In this document: positions 1-8,668 of the stretch, in pieces
How positions within the stretch are numbered: the first letter of the stretch is position 1
Layout of the letters: every line of letters starts with the position of its first letter
NCBI RefSeq assembly: GCF_016907715.1
Contig: NZ_JAFBCM010000001.1
Span: forward strand, 7,789,420-7,853,419
Length of the DNA stretch: 64,000 nt
Direction: 5' to 3'
Source of the DNA: Tenggerimyces flavus
GTDB taxonomy: Bacteria > Actinomycetota > Actinomycetes > Propionibacteriales > Actinopolymorphaceae
Notes under the pieces: model-generated
Seen by the model: only the letters and a program-made list of their open reading frames with translations
Databases searched by the model: none
Told to the model about the DNA's origin: nothing
Translations under genes and position numbers: made by a program

Positions 1-32
1 CCCGCCAACGGTCCCTCAGCGGCACCCCGACC

Positions 33-74
33 TGTTGGACAGATGTCGGGATAGAAGGCGAGATCTGTCCAACA
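33..74. repeat. 12-bp perfect inverted repeat (stem-loop) downstream of aacS
   Basis: The arms TGTTGGACAGAT (33-44) and ATCTGTCCAACA (63-74) are exact reverse complements around an 18-nt loop. The element lies 9 nt past the stop codon of the leftward acetoacetyl-CoA synthetase gene. It has no T-run, so it may be a terminator hairpin without a U-tract or an RNA-stabilising stem. Confidence 0.6.
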
Positions 75-83
75 ACTCGCGGG

Positions 84-2051
84 TCAGACGTCGGTGGCGC
101 GTTCGGCGGCGAGCTTCTCGAAGGCCTCGAGGGACGAGGGGTTGGCCAGCGCGCCGCGGCTGGCCGCTTCGTCGGCGGCGCGGCCTTCGAGGATGCGCTT
201 CACCGGGACCTCGAGCTTCTTCCCCGACAACGTTCGTGGCACGTCCGGCACCGCGACCACGACGTCCGGCACGTGGCGAGGCGAGAGCGAGCGGCGGAGC
301 TCGGCGGCCAGGCGCGCCTTCAGCGCATCGTCCACCGTCACGCCGGCCGCGGGCACCACGAACAGCAACAACTCTCCCGGTCCGCCGTCGGCGTCCTCCA
401 GGTGCACCACCAGCGAGTCCGCGATCTCCGGGAACGTGTCCACCACCGAGTAGAACTCCGCCGTCCCCAACCGCACCCCGCCACGGTTCAGCGTCGCGTC
501 CGACCGCCCGGTGATCACGCACGTCCCCCGCGACGTCACCGTGATCCAGTCGCCGTGCCGCCATACGCCGGGGAAGTCCCCGAAGTACGCGGCGCGATAC
601 CGCGAGCCCGAAGAGTCGCCCCAGAACGACACCGGCATCGACGGCATCGGCCGCTCGATCACCAACTCTCCAAGGGAATCCACCACCGACTCCCCCGCCG
701 GCGAGTACGCGGCCACCGCGGCTCCGAGGCACCGACACGACAGCTCCCCCGCGTACACCGGCAACAGCGGCGAGCCGCCGATGAAGCCCGTACACAGGTC
801 GGTCCCACCCGAGAACGACTGCAGGAGCAAGGACGAGTTGACGTTCTCGTACACCCACCCATAACCCTCCGGCGGCAACGGCGCACCGGTCGAGCCCACC
901 CCGCGGATGCGTGACATGTCACCCAAATCAGCGGGCCGTACCCCCGCCTTTCGGCAGGCCAGCAAGAAGGGTGCTGACGTTCCGAAGAACGTGACCCCAG
1001 TCGAGGAGGCAAGACGCCAGGTCGACCCCAGATCCGGATACCCCGGGTTGACGTCGGCCAGCACGATCGAAGCGCCAACCGCCAAGCCCGACACGAGAAA
1101 GTTCCACATCATCCAGCCGGTCGTGCTGAACCAGAAGAACCGATCCCCCGGTCCCAGATCCAGGTGCAACGCGAGCGCCTTCAGATGCTCGAGCAGGATT
1201 CCCCCATGCCCGTGGACGATCGCCTTCGGCAGGCCCGTCGTCCCGGACGAGTACAACACGTACAGCGGATGGTGGAACGGGACCAGCTCGAAAGCCATCG
1301 GCGCCGGGGACGAGAGCAGCTCCTCCCAAGAGAGCGCGTCCGGCACCCCCGATCCCAGGTACGGCACCGACACCACACCGGCGAGCGAGGGCAGCGCGGC
1401 GCGGATCGCAGCCACCTCAGAAGTACGGTCCACCGGCTTGTCGCCGTACCGATACCCGTCGACGGCCACGAGCACCTTCGGCGCGATCTGGCTCCACCGA
1501 TCGACCACGCTCCGCGTCCCGAACTCCGGCGCACACGAAGAGAAAACCGCCCCCAACGAGGCTGTGGCGAGCAGCAGCACCACGGTCTCCGGGATGTTCG
1601 GCAGGTACGCCGCGACCCGATCGCCCCGGCCGACCCCGAGCCGCACCAACCCAGCCCGGCACGCGGCCACCGCCGCCCGCAGCTCGGCCCCCGTCAACGT
1701 CACAGAAGCCCGCGTGTCCGACTGCCCGACGATCACGACCTCGTCCGCGGGCAGCGAACGCAGCAAGTACTCCGCATAGTTCAAGGAAGCGCCGGGAAAC
1801 CACGAGGCGCCCGGCATCGACCGCGACGTCAGCACCGACGAGTAAGAACCGCCGACAGCGAAGTACTCCCAGAGTGAAGCCCAGAAGTCCTCCAAAGAGT
1901 CCACTGACCACTGCCACAACGACGCGTAGTCCGGGAATGTCAGCCCGCGCGTTGAAGACAGCCAGGACAGATAGGCACCGACCCGAGAAGACGAACGAAC
2001 GTCAGCCGGAGGCGTCCACAGCACCGTGCCGAGAGCGGGCCCCTCAGCCAC
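84..2051 (-). CDS. aacS: Acetoacetyl-CoA synthetase
   Basis: This 655-residue acyl-adenylate-forming enzyme should activate acetoacetate to acetoacetyl-CoA with ATP in the cytosol. The AMP-binding motif SSGTTGLPK is at residues 268-276, followed by the family stretch around WFSTTGWMMWN. The C-terminus has the catalytic-lysine motif TLSGKKLEVPVK. Length and the long N-terminal extension (ACAS_N-like, with DYASLWQWSV) match acetoacetyl-CoA synthetases rather than generic acetyl-CoA synthetases. The start is GTG and shares the 8-nt overlap GTGGCTGA with the end of galE, so translation is probably coupled. The pairing with an epimerase is functionally unexplained. With HMG-CoA lyase elsewhere in the window it would allow use of ketone-body carbon from leucine. 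Confidence 0.93.
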   Translation of the reverse strand: MAEGPALGTVLWTPPADVRSSSRVGAYLSWLSSTRGLTFPDYASLWQWSVDSLEDFWASLWEYFAVGGSYSSVLTSRSMPGASWFPGASLNYAEYLLRSLPADEVVIVGQSDTRASVTLTGAELRAAVAACRAGLVRLGVGRGDRVAAYLPNIPETVVLLLATASLGAVFSSCAPEFGTRSVVDRWSQIAPKVLVAVDGYRYGDKPVDRTSEVAAIRAALPSLAGVVSVPYLGSGVPDALSWEELLSSPAPMAFELVPFHHPLYVLYSSGTTGLPKAIVHGHGGILLEHLKALALHLDLGPGDRFFWFSTTGWMMWNFLVSGLAVGASIVLADVNPGYPDLGSTWRLASSTGVTFFGTSAPFLLACRKAGVRPADLGDMSRIRGVGSTGAPLPPEGYGWVYENVNSSLLLQSFSGGTDLCTGFIGGSPLLPVYAGELSCRCLGAAVAAYSPAGESVVDSLGELVIERPMPSMPVSFWGDSSGSRYRAAYFGDFPGVWRHGDWITVTSRGTCVITGRSDATLNRGGVRLGTAEFYSVVDTFPEIADSLVVHLEDADGGPGELLLFVVPAAGVTVDDALKARLAAELRRSLSPRHVPDVVVAVPDVPRTLSGKKLEVPVKRILEGRAADEAASRGALANPSSLEAFEKLAAERATDV

Positions 2052-3024
2052 GCCGCGCCTCCGGGTGCCGCAACACCCAGCCGGCCCACGCCGACTCCAC
2101 CATGTCGCGCAGATCGTGCCCCGCGGACCAGCCGAACTCGGCGGCGATCCGGTCGGCGGAAGCGATCGACACCACCGGGTCGCCCGGCCGGCGGTCGACG
2201 ACCGTCGCCGGCAGCTCGCTGTAGCCGGTCACGGCGAGGATGGTGTCGACCATCTCGCGTACGGACACCCCGCGCCCGGTCCCGACGTTCAACGTCAGCC
2301 GGGCGTCCGCCCCAGAAGCCAGGTGCTGAGCAGCCGCGACGTGCGCCGACGCGATGTCCGACACGTGCACGTAGTCGCGGATGCAGGTGCCGTCGGGCGT
2401 CGGGTAGTCGGCGCCGAAGATCAGCGGCGGCTTGCCGTCGGTGAGGCGCTCGAACACCATCGGGATCACGTTGTACGCGCCGGTGTCGGAGAGCTCGGGC
2501 CGCGCCGTACCCGCGACGTTGAAGTACCGCAGGTTGACGTACCGCAGCCCGGTCACCCGCGCGGTGTCGGCGATCAGCCACTCGCCGGCGAGCTTGGTCT
2601 CGCCGTACGGCGACTCCGGCTCGCAGTGCAGGTCCTCGGTGACGATCTCCTGCGACGGGTTGCCGTACACCGAGGCGCTGGAGGAGAAGACGAACGTCTC
2701 GACGCCCGCCGCGGCCACCGCGTCCAGCAGCGACGCGAGCCCGCCGACGTTCTCGCGGTAGTAGAGGATCGGCTTGTCCACCGACTCACCCGGCTGCTTC
2801 TTCGCCGCGAGGTGCACGACGCCGGTGATGCCGTGCTCGCGGAGCACGCCGGCGACGAACTCGGTGTCGTGCACGGAGCCCTCGACGAACGGCACGCCCT
2901 CGATCCGGGACGCGATGCCGGTCGACAGATCGTCGAGAACGACAACGCGCTCACCCGCGGCGAGCATGGCATGGGTGACGTGGGCACCGATGAAACCGGC
3001 GCCTCCGGTGACGAGCCAGGTCAT
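2044..3024 (-). CDS. galE: UDP-glucose 4-epimerase
   Basis: This 326-residue extended short-chain dehydrogenase has the NAD-binding motif GGAGFIGAH at residues 7-15, Ser residues in SSSASVYG near 115 and the catalytic YxxxK at Y140/K144 (YGETK). The C-terminal sequence NVGTGRGVSVREMV is also typical of GalE. It should interconvert UDP-glucose and UDP-galactose for glycan synthesis or Leloir metabolism. The start codon has a TAGGGT -10 box 8 nt upstream. Its stop overlaps the GTG of acetoacetyl-CoA synthetase. Ugd at 19.8-21.1 kb uses the same sugar-nucleotide pool. Confidence 0.93.
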   Translation of the reverse strand: MTWLVTGGAGFIGAHVTHAMLAAGERVVVLDDLSTGIASRIEGVPFVEGSVHDTEFVAGVLREHGITGVVHLAAKKQPGESVDKPILYYRENVGGLASLLDAVAAAGVETFVFSSSASVYGNPSQEIVTEDLHCEPESPYGETKLAGEWLIADTARVTGLRYVNLRYFNVAGTARPELSDTGAYNVIPMVFERLTDGKPPLIFGADYPTPDGTCIRDYVHVSDIASAHVAAAQHLASGADARLTLNVGTGRGVSVREMVDTILAVTGYSELPATVVDRRPGDPVVSIASADRIAAEFGWSAGHDLRDMVESAWAGWVLRHPEARRG

Positions 3025-3032
3025 GGTTGCTC

Positions 3033-3038
3033 ACCCTA
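3033..3038 (-). promoter_or_regulatory. -10 box of galE (leaderless)
   Basis: TAGGGT on the minus strand, separated by 8 nt from the galE ATG at 3024. The spacing predicts transcription starting at or next to the start codon, and I see no Shine-Dalgarno sequence. Confidence 0.55.
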
Positions 3039-3099
3039 GGGCACGCCTCAGGCGACTGCCGTCCACAGCCAGAAACGCCTGACTTGCGACCAGCCTACC

Positions 3100-3113
3100 G
3101 AGTATGCATACTC
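3100..3113. promoter_or_regulatory. 14-bp perfect palindrome upstream of padR (candidate PadR operator)
   Basis: GAGTATGCATACTC is a perfect palindrome ending 7 nt before the padR ATG, so it overlaps the likely -10/start region. PadR proteins commonly bind such dyads to repress their own operon. This assignment is inferred from position. Confidence 0.6.
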
Positions 3114-3120
3114 AGTAGCT

Positions 3121-3687
3121 ATGTCCATCAGACACGGTCTTCTCGCCCTGCTCCAGGACGGCCCGAAGTACGGCTACCAGCTCCGGGTCGAGTTCGAGCA
3201 CGCCACCGGAACGACCTGGCCACTCAATGTCGGGCAGGTCTACACGACGCTCACCCGGCTCGACCGCGACGGCCTCGTGCGGGGCGCGGGCGAGGACGGC
3301 GAGGGTCGGGTGATGTACGAGATCACCGACCAGGGCAGCGACGAGCTCACCAGCTGGTTCCGTACGCCCGTCAGCCGCGAGGCGCGACCGCGGGACGAGC
3401 TCGCGATCAAGCTCGCCCTCGCGCTCACCGTCAACGGCGTCGACGTCGGGGCGATCGTGCAGACGCAGCGGACCGCCACCCTGCGCACGCTGCAAGAGCT
3501 GACCCGGCTCAAGCGCGACGCCACCGAGAAGGACATCTCCTGGCTGCTGATCCTCGACGGGATGATCTTCCAGGCAGAGGCGGAGGTGCGTTGGCTCGAC
3601 CACTGCGAGAGCCGGCTGATCCGACACAAGACCAGCGACACCAAGGCCCCGCAGCCGCAGCCCGACGACATCGAGGTGCCGCGATGA
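3121..3687 (+). CDS. PadR-family transcriptional regulator
   Basis: A 188-residue protein opens with the PadR winged helix (HGLLALLQDGPKYGYQLRVEFEHATG...VYTTLTRLDRDGLV, roughly residues 5-65) and continues with a helical dimerisation domain. Its stop overlaps the ATG of the ABC ATPase (ATGA, 3684-3687), so regulator, ATPase and permease form one operon. In actinobacteria this arrangement usually means local repression of an exporter of the FtsX/MacB type, relieved by a small ligand. A perfect 14-bp palindrome lies immediately upstream. Confidence 0.9.
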   Translation: MSIRHGLLALLQDGPKYGYQLRVEFEHATGTTWPLNVGQVYTTLTRLDRDGLVRGAGEDGEGRVMYEITDQGSDELTSWFRTPVSREARPRDELAIKLALALTVNGVDVGAIVQTQRTATLRTLQELTRLKRDATEKDISWLLILDGMIFQAEAEVRWLDHCESRLIRHKTSDTKAPQPQPDDIEVPR

Positions 3688-4416
3688 ACGCCGCCGCACA
3701 GATCGTCCTCGAGCTCCGCGACGTACGCCGCGTGCACGGACACGGTGAGACGGCCGTGCACGCGCTCCGCGGCATCACGCTCAAGATCCGCCCCGCCGAG
3801 CTCGTCGCCGTGATGGGTCCCTCCGGCTCCGGCAAGTCCACGCTCCTCCATCTCGCCGGCGGCCTCGACACCCCCACGTCCGGCAACGCGATCGTCGAAG
3901 GCGTCGACCTCGGCACCCAGTCCCGCGCCCAGGTCGCGGCGCTGAGGCGACGCGCGATTGGCTACGTCTTCCAGGACTTCAACCTGATCCCCGCCCTCAC
4001 CGCCGCGGAGAACGTAGCCCTCCCCAGAGAGCTCGACGGAGTGTCCGCGCGCCGTGCCCGCAAGCAGGCCGTCGCGGCGCTCGAGGAGGTCGGCATCGCC
4101 GACCTCGCGAACAGGTTCCCCGACGACATGTCGGGCGGTCAGCAGCAGCGGGTCGCGATCGCGCGAGCGCTCGTCGGCGAGCGCAGGCTCGTGCTCGCCG
4201 ACGAGCCGACGGGGGGCGCTCGACTCCGAGACCGGCGAGTCGGTGCTGCGGGTGTTGCGTGGTCGGGTCGACGCAGGGGCGGCCGGACTGCTCGTCACCC
4301 ACGAGGCCCGGCACGCCGCCTGGGCCGACCGCGTCGTGTTCCTCCGCGACGGCAGGATGGTCGACGACTCCGGGTACGTCTCCGAGCCCGAGTCACTTCT
4401 CGAAGGCGCCCAATGA
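3684..4416 (+). pseudogene. ABC transporter ATPase (MacB/LolD type) with a +1 frameshift in a G6 run
   Basis: Residues 1-179 read as a canonical ATPase: Walker A GPSGSGKST, Q-loop QDFNLIPAL, signature MSGGQQQR and Walker B LVLADEPTG. Directly after Walker B the frame breaks at six G (4211-4216). Removing one G restores GALDSETGESVLRVL, the H-loop LLVTHEARHAA and a stop at 4414-4416, giving 243 residues, the normal family length. The stop overlaps the permease ATG (ATGA). As sequenced, the zero frame instead runs on without a stop into the permease, so the literal product would be a garbled fusion. A sequencing error in the homopolymer, a true mutation or slippage are all possible. The intact frame on both sides suggests a recent or artefactual change. 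Confidence 0.85.
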
Positions 4417-7049
4417 GCATCCGAGGTTCCTGGCGGGTGTCGTTGCGCATCGCGCGCCGCGACGTGCTGCGCGCGAAGGGCCGCAATCTCCTTGTGGTGT
4501 TGATGATCGGCATCCCCGTCCTGCTGGTCGCCGGGCTGTCCCTGACGTTGCGCTCGGTGGAGGCCGGCGACGAAAGCGCCACGTTGCGGTCGTTGGGCGC
4601 GGCGGAGGCCCTCGTCCAGGGGCACGGCCACCAGCCGCTCGTGCAACACCCCACCGAACGGTGGCTGTACGACGGCGACGAGCAGGACGACGTCCCCTGG
4701 ACCGCCGGCGAGATCGCGAAGGCGACCAACAACGACCTCGCCTCCGTCCAGACCGGCCGGGTCCTGCTCACCACCGAGGCCGGCGGGCTTGGCGTCCAGG
4801 TCCGCGAGCTCGACCTGCGCAACAAGCTGACCAAGGGACTCGCCAAGATCACCGACGGTCGAGCGCCCGAACGAGCGAACGAGGTCCTCGTCACCGCCGC
4901 CCTCGCCGAGCGGGGCATGGGCCTCGGCGGCACGGTGCGGGTACGAGACGGCAAGGCGTTCACCGTTGCCGGCATCGTCCGCGTCCCCGAAGACCTCAAA
5001 GGCATGCAGCTCGTGGCCCTCCCCGGCGCGCTGCTGGGTGAGGACGGGAATCCCCCGGAGTACCTCGTCGGTGGGCCTCCCCTCTCCTGGAAGCAGGTCC
5101 GCGCCCTCAACGAGCAGGGGCTGTACCTGCTCTCGCGAGCCGTGCTCCGCGACCCGCCGCCGACGTCGGAGATCGCCCCGAAGATGGTCGAGAGGCAGAC
5201 CTCCGACGACTCGAGCATGTTGGGGACCAACGGCGCGATCGGCGGCATCGTGGTCCTGGAGATCGTGTTGCTGGCGGGACCGGCGTTCGCCGTCGGCGCC
5301 CGCCGGCAGAGCAGGCAGCTGGCCCTGTTCGTCGTGACCGGCGGCACCCCCAAGGACGTTCGCCGGGTCGTACTCGCCCAGGCCTTGGTCCTCGGGTTCG
5401 CCACCGCCGTGCTCGGCTGCGCGGTCGGCGTGGTCGGGTTCCTCGCCGCCCGCCCCGTCATCGAGAACTTCTATGGCAAAGCGATCCCGGATGTCGCCCT
5501 CGACCCGGGCGACTTCGGGATGCTCATCGGTGCGGGTGTCCTGGCTGCCCTCGCGGCGGCGCTCGTCCCCGCGATCCAGACCTCCCGCCAGGATGCCGTC
5601 GCGGTCCTCGGCGGCCGGCGCGGAGAGCTCCGTACCAAGCGCCGTTGGCCGATCGCTGGCGTCGTGATCGCCGCGATCGGCGTCGCGATCCTGGTCCTGC
5701 AGGGATTCCGGAAGGACGCCGAGAACTGGGCGGTGGTCGCCGGCACCGTCGCCCTGTCGCTCGGCGCGATCCTGATCATGCCGGCCGTCGTCGGGCTCGC
5801 GGGCCGCTTCGCCGGACGACTGCCGTTGCCGCTGCGACTGGCCGCGCGGGACACCTCACGGCATCGGAGCCGTACGGTCCCCGCCGTCGCCGCGATCATG
5901 GGCACGGTCCTCACCGTCACAGCCATGTCGGTCGCGGCGTTCAGCACGCTCGCGATGGAAGGCCGGGACTACCAGCCCCGAGAGCCGATGGGCACGCTGA
6001 CCGGGTTCCTCTACGGAGTGCCCAACGCCGCGGCGAAGGAGGCTGAGCGGGCGGTCGAGCACGAGCTGCCGGGACGCGAGGTCGCGGTGCTCTACGAGGT
6101 CGACCCCTACGCGGCGAAGGGGCGGATGGCGACCCTGGTCGTTCCGGGAGCCGGCTGCAAGGGCCCAGGCTTCCCCAGCTGCAAGGCCATCGACCGGGTC
6201 GGCCGGCTGGAGTCGTACAGCCTGGCGGTGGTGACACCAGAAGGTGTCGAGGCCCTGCTCCGCAGGAAGCCCACGGCGGCGGAGGCCAAGACCCTGGCTG
6301 CGGGCGGCGTGCTCGTCCCGGTCGAGGCCGCCCTCACCCAGCGCGGGACGGCCTACCTCCAGACCTACCTGACCAAGGACACCGACGGTAAGTCCCGCAC
6401 CGACACCAAGCGCCTCGAGGTGCCCGCCTTGGTGTTTCCCCCGATCACCGCACCGTTCGACCAGAAGGTCACCTATCCCGGAGTGATCAGTGAGCAGACC
6501 GCCGAGCGCCTGGGCCTCGCGTTCACCTCGTCCAGGGTCGTCGTGCCGCCCGGGGAGCCCGCGATCACCAAGGTGCAGCAGGCGCGGGTCGACGAGATCG
6601 TCGGCGGCCTGGTGGGCTTCACCGACCTCTACGTCGAGCGTGGCTACGACCATCCGGCCGGCACGTACCTGTTCCTCCTCTTGGCGCTGATCGGCGGGCT
6701 GATCGTGCTGGTCGGTACGTCGACCTCGACGGCGCTCGCGCTCGACGACGCCAAAGCCGACTTCGCCACGCTCGCGGCAATCGGCGCGGGGCCGGGGACC
6801 CGGCGCGCGACGGCGATGGGGCAGGCGGTGGTGATCGCGGTGCTCGGAGTGGTCGCCGGGGTCGCGGTCGGCATCGTCCCCGGCATCGCACTGACCTACC
6901 CGATCACGGCCGGATCGGCGGGCGGGCACATCGTCGACATCCCATGGGAGCTCCTCGGCATCGTCGCGGTAGGCGTGCCGCTGCTCGCCATCCTCGGCGC
7001 GGGCGTGTTCACCCGCGGGAGCCTGACGCTGGTCAGACGCGCGGAGTAG
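4413..7049 (+). CDS. FtsX-like ABC transporter permease
   Basis: An 878-residue membrane protein with the layout of large actinobacterial FtsX-type permeases: an N-terminal membrane segment (residues about 25-45), a large extracytoplasmic domain, a central FtsX domain (from about IGGIVVLEIVLL to FLAARPVI), further membrane segments, a second external domain, and a C-terminal FtsX domain beginning near TYLFLLLALIGGLIVL. It starts inside the stop of the ATPase (ATGA). The partner ATPase is frameshifted, so function of the complex depends on whether that lesion is real. Substrate cannot be told; members move lipids, lipoproteins or peptides, or act as bacitracin-type sensors. Its end overlaps the convergent hydrolase gene by 17 bp. 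Confidence 0.9.
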   Translation: MSIRGSWRVSLRIARRDVLRAKGRNLLVVLMIGIPVLLVAGLSLTLRSVEAGDESATLRSLGAAEALVQGHGHQPLVQHPTERWLYDGDEQDDVPWTAGEIAKATNNDLASVQTGRVLLTTEAGGLGVQVRELDLRNKLTKGLAKITDGRAPERANEVLVTAALAERGMGLGGTVRVRDGKAFTVAGIVRVPEDLKGMQLVALPGALLGEDGNPPEYLVGGPPLSWKQVRALNEQGLYLLSRAVLRDPPPTSEIAPKMVERQTSDDSSMLGTNGAIGGIVVLEIVLLAGPAFAVGARRQSRQLALFVVTGGTPKDVRRVVLAQALVLGFATAVLGCAVGVVGFLAARPVIENFYGKAIPDVALDPGDFGMLIGAGVLAALAAALVPAIQTSRQDAVAVLGGRRGELRTKRRWPIAGVVIAAIGVAILVLQGFRKDAENWAVVAGTVALSLGAILIMPAVVGLAGRFAGRLPLPLRLAARDTSRHRSRTVPAVAAIMGTVLTVTAMSVAAFSTLAMEGRDYQPREPMGTLTGFLYGVPNAAAKEAERAVEHELPGREVAVLYEVDPYAAKGRMATLVVPGAGCKGPGFPSCKAIDRVGRLESYSLAVVTPEGVEALLRRKPTAAEAKTLAAGGVLVPVEAALTQRGTAYLQTYLTKDTDGKSRTDTKRLEVPALVFPPITAPFDQKVTYPGVISEQTAERLGLAFTSSRVVVPPGEPAITKVQQARVDEIVGGLVGFTDLYVERGYDHPAGTYLFLLLALIGGLIVLVGTSTSTALALDDAKADFATLAAIGAGPGTRRATAMGQAVVIAVLGVVAGVAVGIVPGIALTYPITAGSAGGHIVDIPWELLGIVAVGVPLLAILGAGVFTRGSLTLVRRAE

Positions 7050-7920
7050 TACGTACGAAGTCGACCGCCTCGGCCACTACTGCCTTGTCCCGCAGGATGC
7101 GGTGGTGGCCGAGGCCGAGCGTCGTCACCAGCCGCGCGTCGGGCCAGGCCCGGACGAGTTCCTGCCCGCCCGAGATCGGCGTGTCTTCGTCGTTCCGGTC
7201 GTGCACCACGAGCAACGGCGGGACGGCCTGCTCCGACGCCAGCGACGGGATCGCGAACGCGTCCATCGTCACCCCGAACTTCGACTCGATCCGCCGCACC
7301 ATCCGGCGCCGGATGCGCTCCCCGAAGCCGAAGCGGCGCGCGAACGTCATCGTCGAAGGGGTCGGGTGCGCCATCGGCGCGAGGAACACCAGCCGGTCCG
7401 GCTTGAGCCCCTCGCGCTGCTGCATCGCGACGACCGCCGCACCGGCCGAGTGGGCGATCAGCGCGTACGCGGGACCGTGCTCGGCGACCACCATCGCGAG
7501 CGCGTCGGACTGCTCGTACAGGGTCGTCCGTCCCGGACCGGACACACCCGGCTCGGACTCGCCATGACTCGGACCGTCGAACGTCACGACCTTGAAGCCG
7601 AGCGAGACGAGCGGCTCGACGAACGCGGTGAGCTGCGTCCCCCAGCCACCCCAGCCGTGTACGAGGTAGACGACCGGGCCCTCGCCCCACGACTGCCCGA
7701 CGACGCGGCGGCCGTCGACGCGGACCGTGAACGGCGTCCCGGGAGCCAGCGGCACGGCCGGTCGGCGCGACCCGGGCGGCGTGCGGAACCACAGCTTCGC
7801 GGCCCAACGCGAGCCCACGTCCGGAGCGAGCGGCTCGAGAAGGCCGAAGGCGGCCCTCGTCAGCCCGAAGAGGGCGAGCATTCTGATACGACCGATCGTG
7901 CTTTTCTGTAGCGACACCAT
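7033..7920 (-). CDS. Alpha/beta hydrolase
   Basis: This 295-residue protein has the alpha/beta-hydrolase core. The oxyanion region is VHGWGGWGTQ, the strand-turn is FDGPSHGES, the nucleophile elbow is AHSAGA (Ala replaces the usual first Gly of GxSxG), the acid is in HDRNDEDTP, and the catalytic His is in GLGHHRIL. The substrate is unknown. It lies 30 nt downstream of a TetR gene on the same strand, so the regulator and hydrolase are probably co-transcribed. Confidence 0.88.
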   Translation of the reverse strand: MVSLQKSTIGRIRMLALFGLTRAAFGLLEPLAPDVGSRWAAKLWFRTPPGSRRPAVPLAPGTPFTVRVDGRRVVGQSWGEGPVVYLVHGWGGWGTQLTAFVEPLVSLGFKVVTFDGPSHGESEPGVSGPGRTTLYEQSDALAMVVAEHGPAYALIAHSAGAAVVAMQQREGLKPDRLVFLAPMAHPTPSTMTFARRFGFGERIRRRMVRRIESKFGVTMDAFAIPSLASEQAVPPLLVVHDRNDEDTPISGGQELVRAWPDARLVTTLGLGHHRILRDKAVVAEAVDFVRTTPRV

Positions 7921-7950
7921 GAGGTCCCTCCCCGGGAGATTTCGAGCGAC

Positions 7951-8541
7951 TCAGCCGACGCGGGCCGAGGCGAGCAGCTTGTCGACCGCAGCCCGCGCCC
8001 GCCGTTCGGCGTGCGGATCGGCGAGCAGCCGGTACGACTGATGAAAGGCGAGCATGACCCCGTGCAGCTCGAACGCGTACTGCTCGGGATCGAGATCGGC
8101 GTGGAACTGGCCGTCGTTCACTCCGGAGCGCCACATCGTCGCGATCGACTCCAGCCAGTCCCGCTGGCACTGGGCCAGCCGGTCGCGGACGAGACCGGGC
8201 TCGTCGTCGAGCTCGGTCGCCGCGGCCACGAAAACACAGCCGCCGGGCCAGGTGTCGCGGTCCCACTCGAGCCAGCCCTCGAACAGCTCGCGCAGCCGCG
8301 GCTCGCCACGATTGGTCTTCAGGGCAGGGCGAATCACCAGGTCGACGACGCGGGCCGAGGCGTACTCCAGCACGGCGAGCTGAAGTGCCTCCTTGGAACG
8401 GAAGTGCGCGAACAACCCGCTCTTGGAGAGCTGGGCCTGCTCGGCGAGCGAGCCGATGGTGAGGCCCCGCAGCCCGACCTTGCTGGCCATCCGCAACGCG
8501 GCCTCCAGCACGGCGTGCCGCGTCTCCTCACCCTTGCTCAT
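7951..8541 (-). CDS. TetR-family transcriptional regulator
   Basis: A 196-residue TetR repressor. The N-terminal helix-turn-helix spans TRHAVLEAALRMASKVGLRGLTIGSLAEQAQLSKSGLFAHFRSKEALQLAVLEYA. The C-terminal part (WLEWDRDTWPGGCVFVAAATELDD) resembles the TetR_C_11-like ligand domain of YcdC-type repressors. I chose ATG 8541 over an in-frame codon 60 nt upstream because the helix-turn-helix begins directly after it and a TATTTT -10 box sits 6 nt away. Half-sites TGAACGG/CCGTTCA flank the divergent promoter region, which suggests control of both itself with the hydrolase and the rightward CDP-alcohol transferase. Confidence 0.9.
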   Translation of the reverse strand: MSKGEETRHAVLEAALRMASKVGLRGLTIGSLAEQAQLSKSGLFAHFRSKEALQLAVLEYASARVVDLVIRPALKTNRGEPRLRELFEGWLEWDRDTWPGGCVFVAAATELDDEPGLVRDRLAQCQRDWLESIATMWRSGVNDGQFHADLDPEQYAFELHGVMLAFHQSYRLLADPHAERRARAAVDKLLASARVG

Positions 8542-8547
8542 GACTCG

Positions 8548-8553
8548 AAAATA
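8548..8553 (-). promoter_or_regulatory. -10 box of the TetR/hydrolase operon (leaderless)
   Basis: TATTTT on the minus strand with 6 nt to ATG 8541. A CCGTTCA half-site (8560-8566) lies just upstream, consistent with autorepression. Confidence 0.5.
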
Positions 8554-8559
8554 GCACGA

Positions 8560-8658
8560 CCGTTCAGTTACCGCTACGGCCTCGCCGAGAATGGCGAACA
8601 CGGAGACCGGGCATCAGCTGCTCAACCCTGAACGGAGCGGCCTACGATGAGCCGTTCA
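8560..8658. promoter_or_regulatory. Three TGAACGG/CCGTTCA half-sites in the divergent intergenic region
   Basis: The exact heptamer occurs at 8560-8566 (CCGTTCA), 8629-8635 (TGAACGG) and 8652-8658 (CCGTTCA). The last two form an inverted pair around the TACGAT box (8643-8648) of the rightward gene. This spacing is what one expects for a TetR-type operator governing both directions. Binding itself is inferred. Confidence 0.45.
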
Positions 8659-8668
8659 TGACAGAGGG

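Noticed and set aside
3027-7049. A single 1340-codon open frame covering padR antisense frame, the ATPase and the permease
   Set aside because: It exists only because of the extra G at 4211-4216. Its first part is out of frame with PadR and its middle is out of frame with the ATPase C-part, so it is not one real protein.
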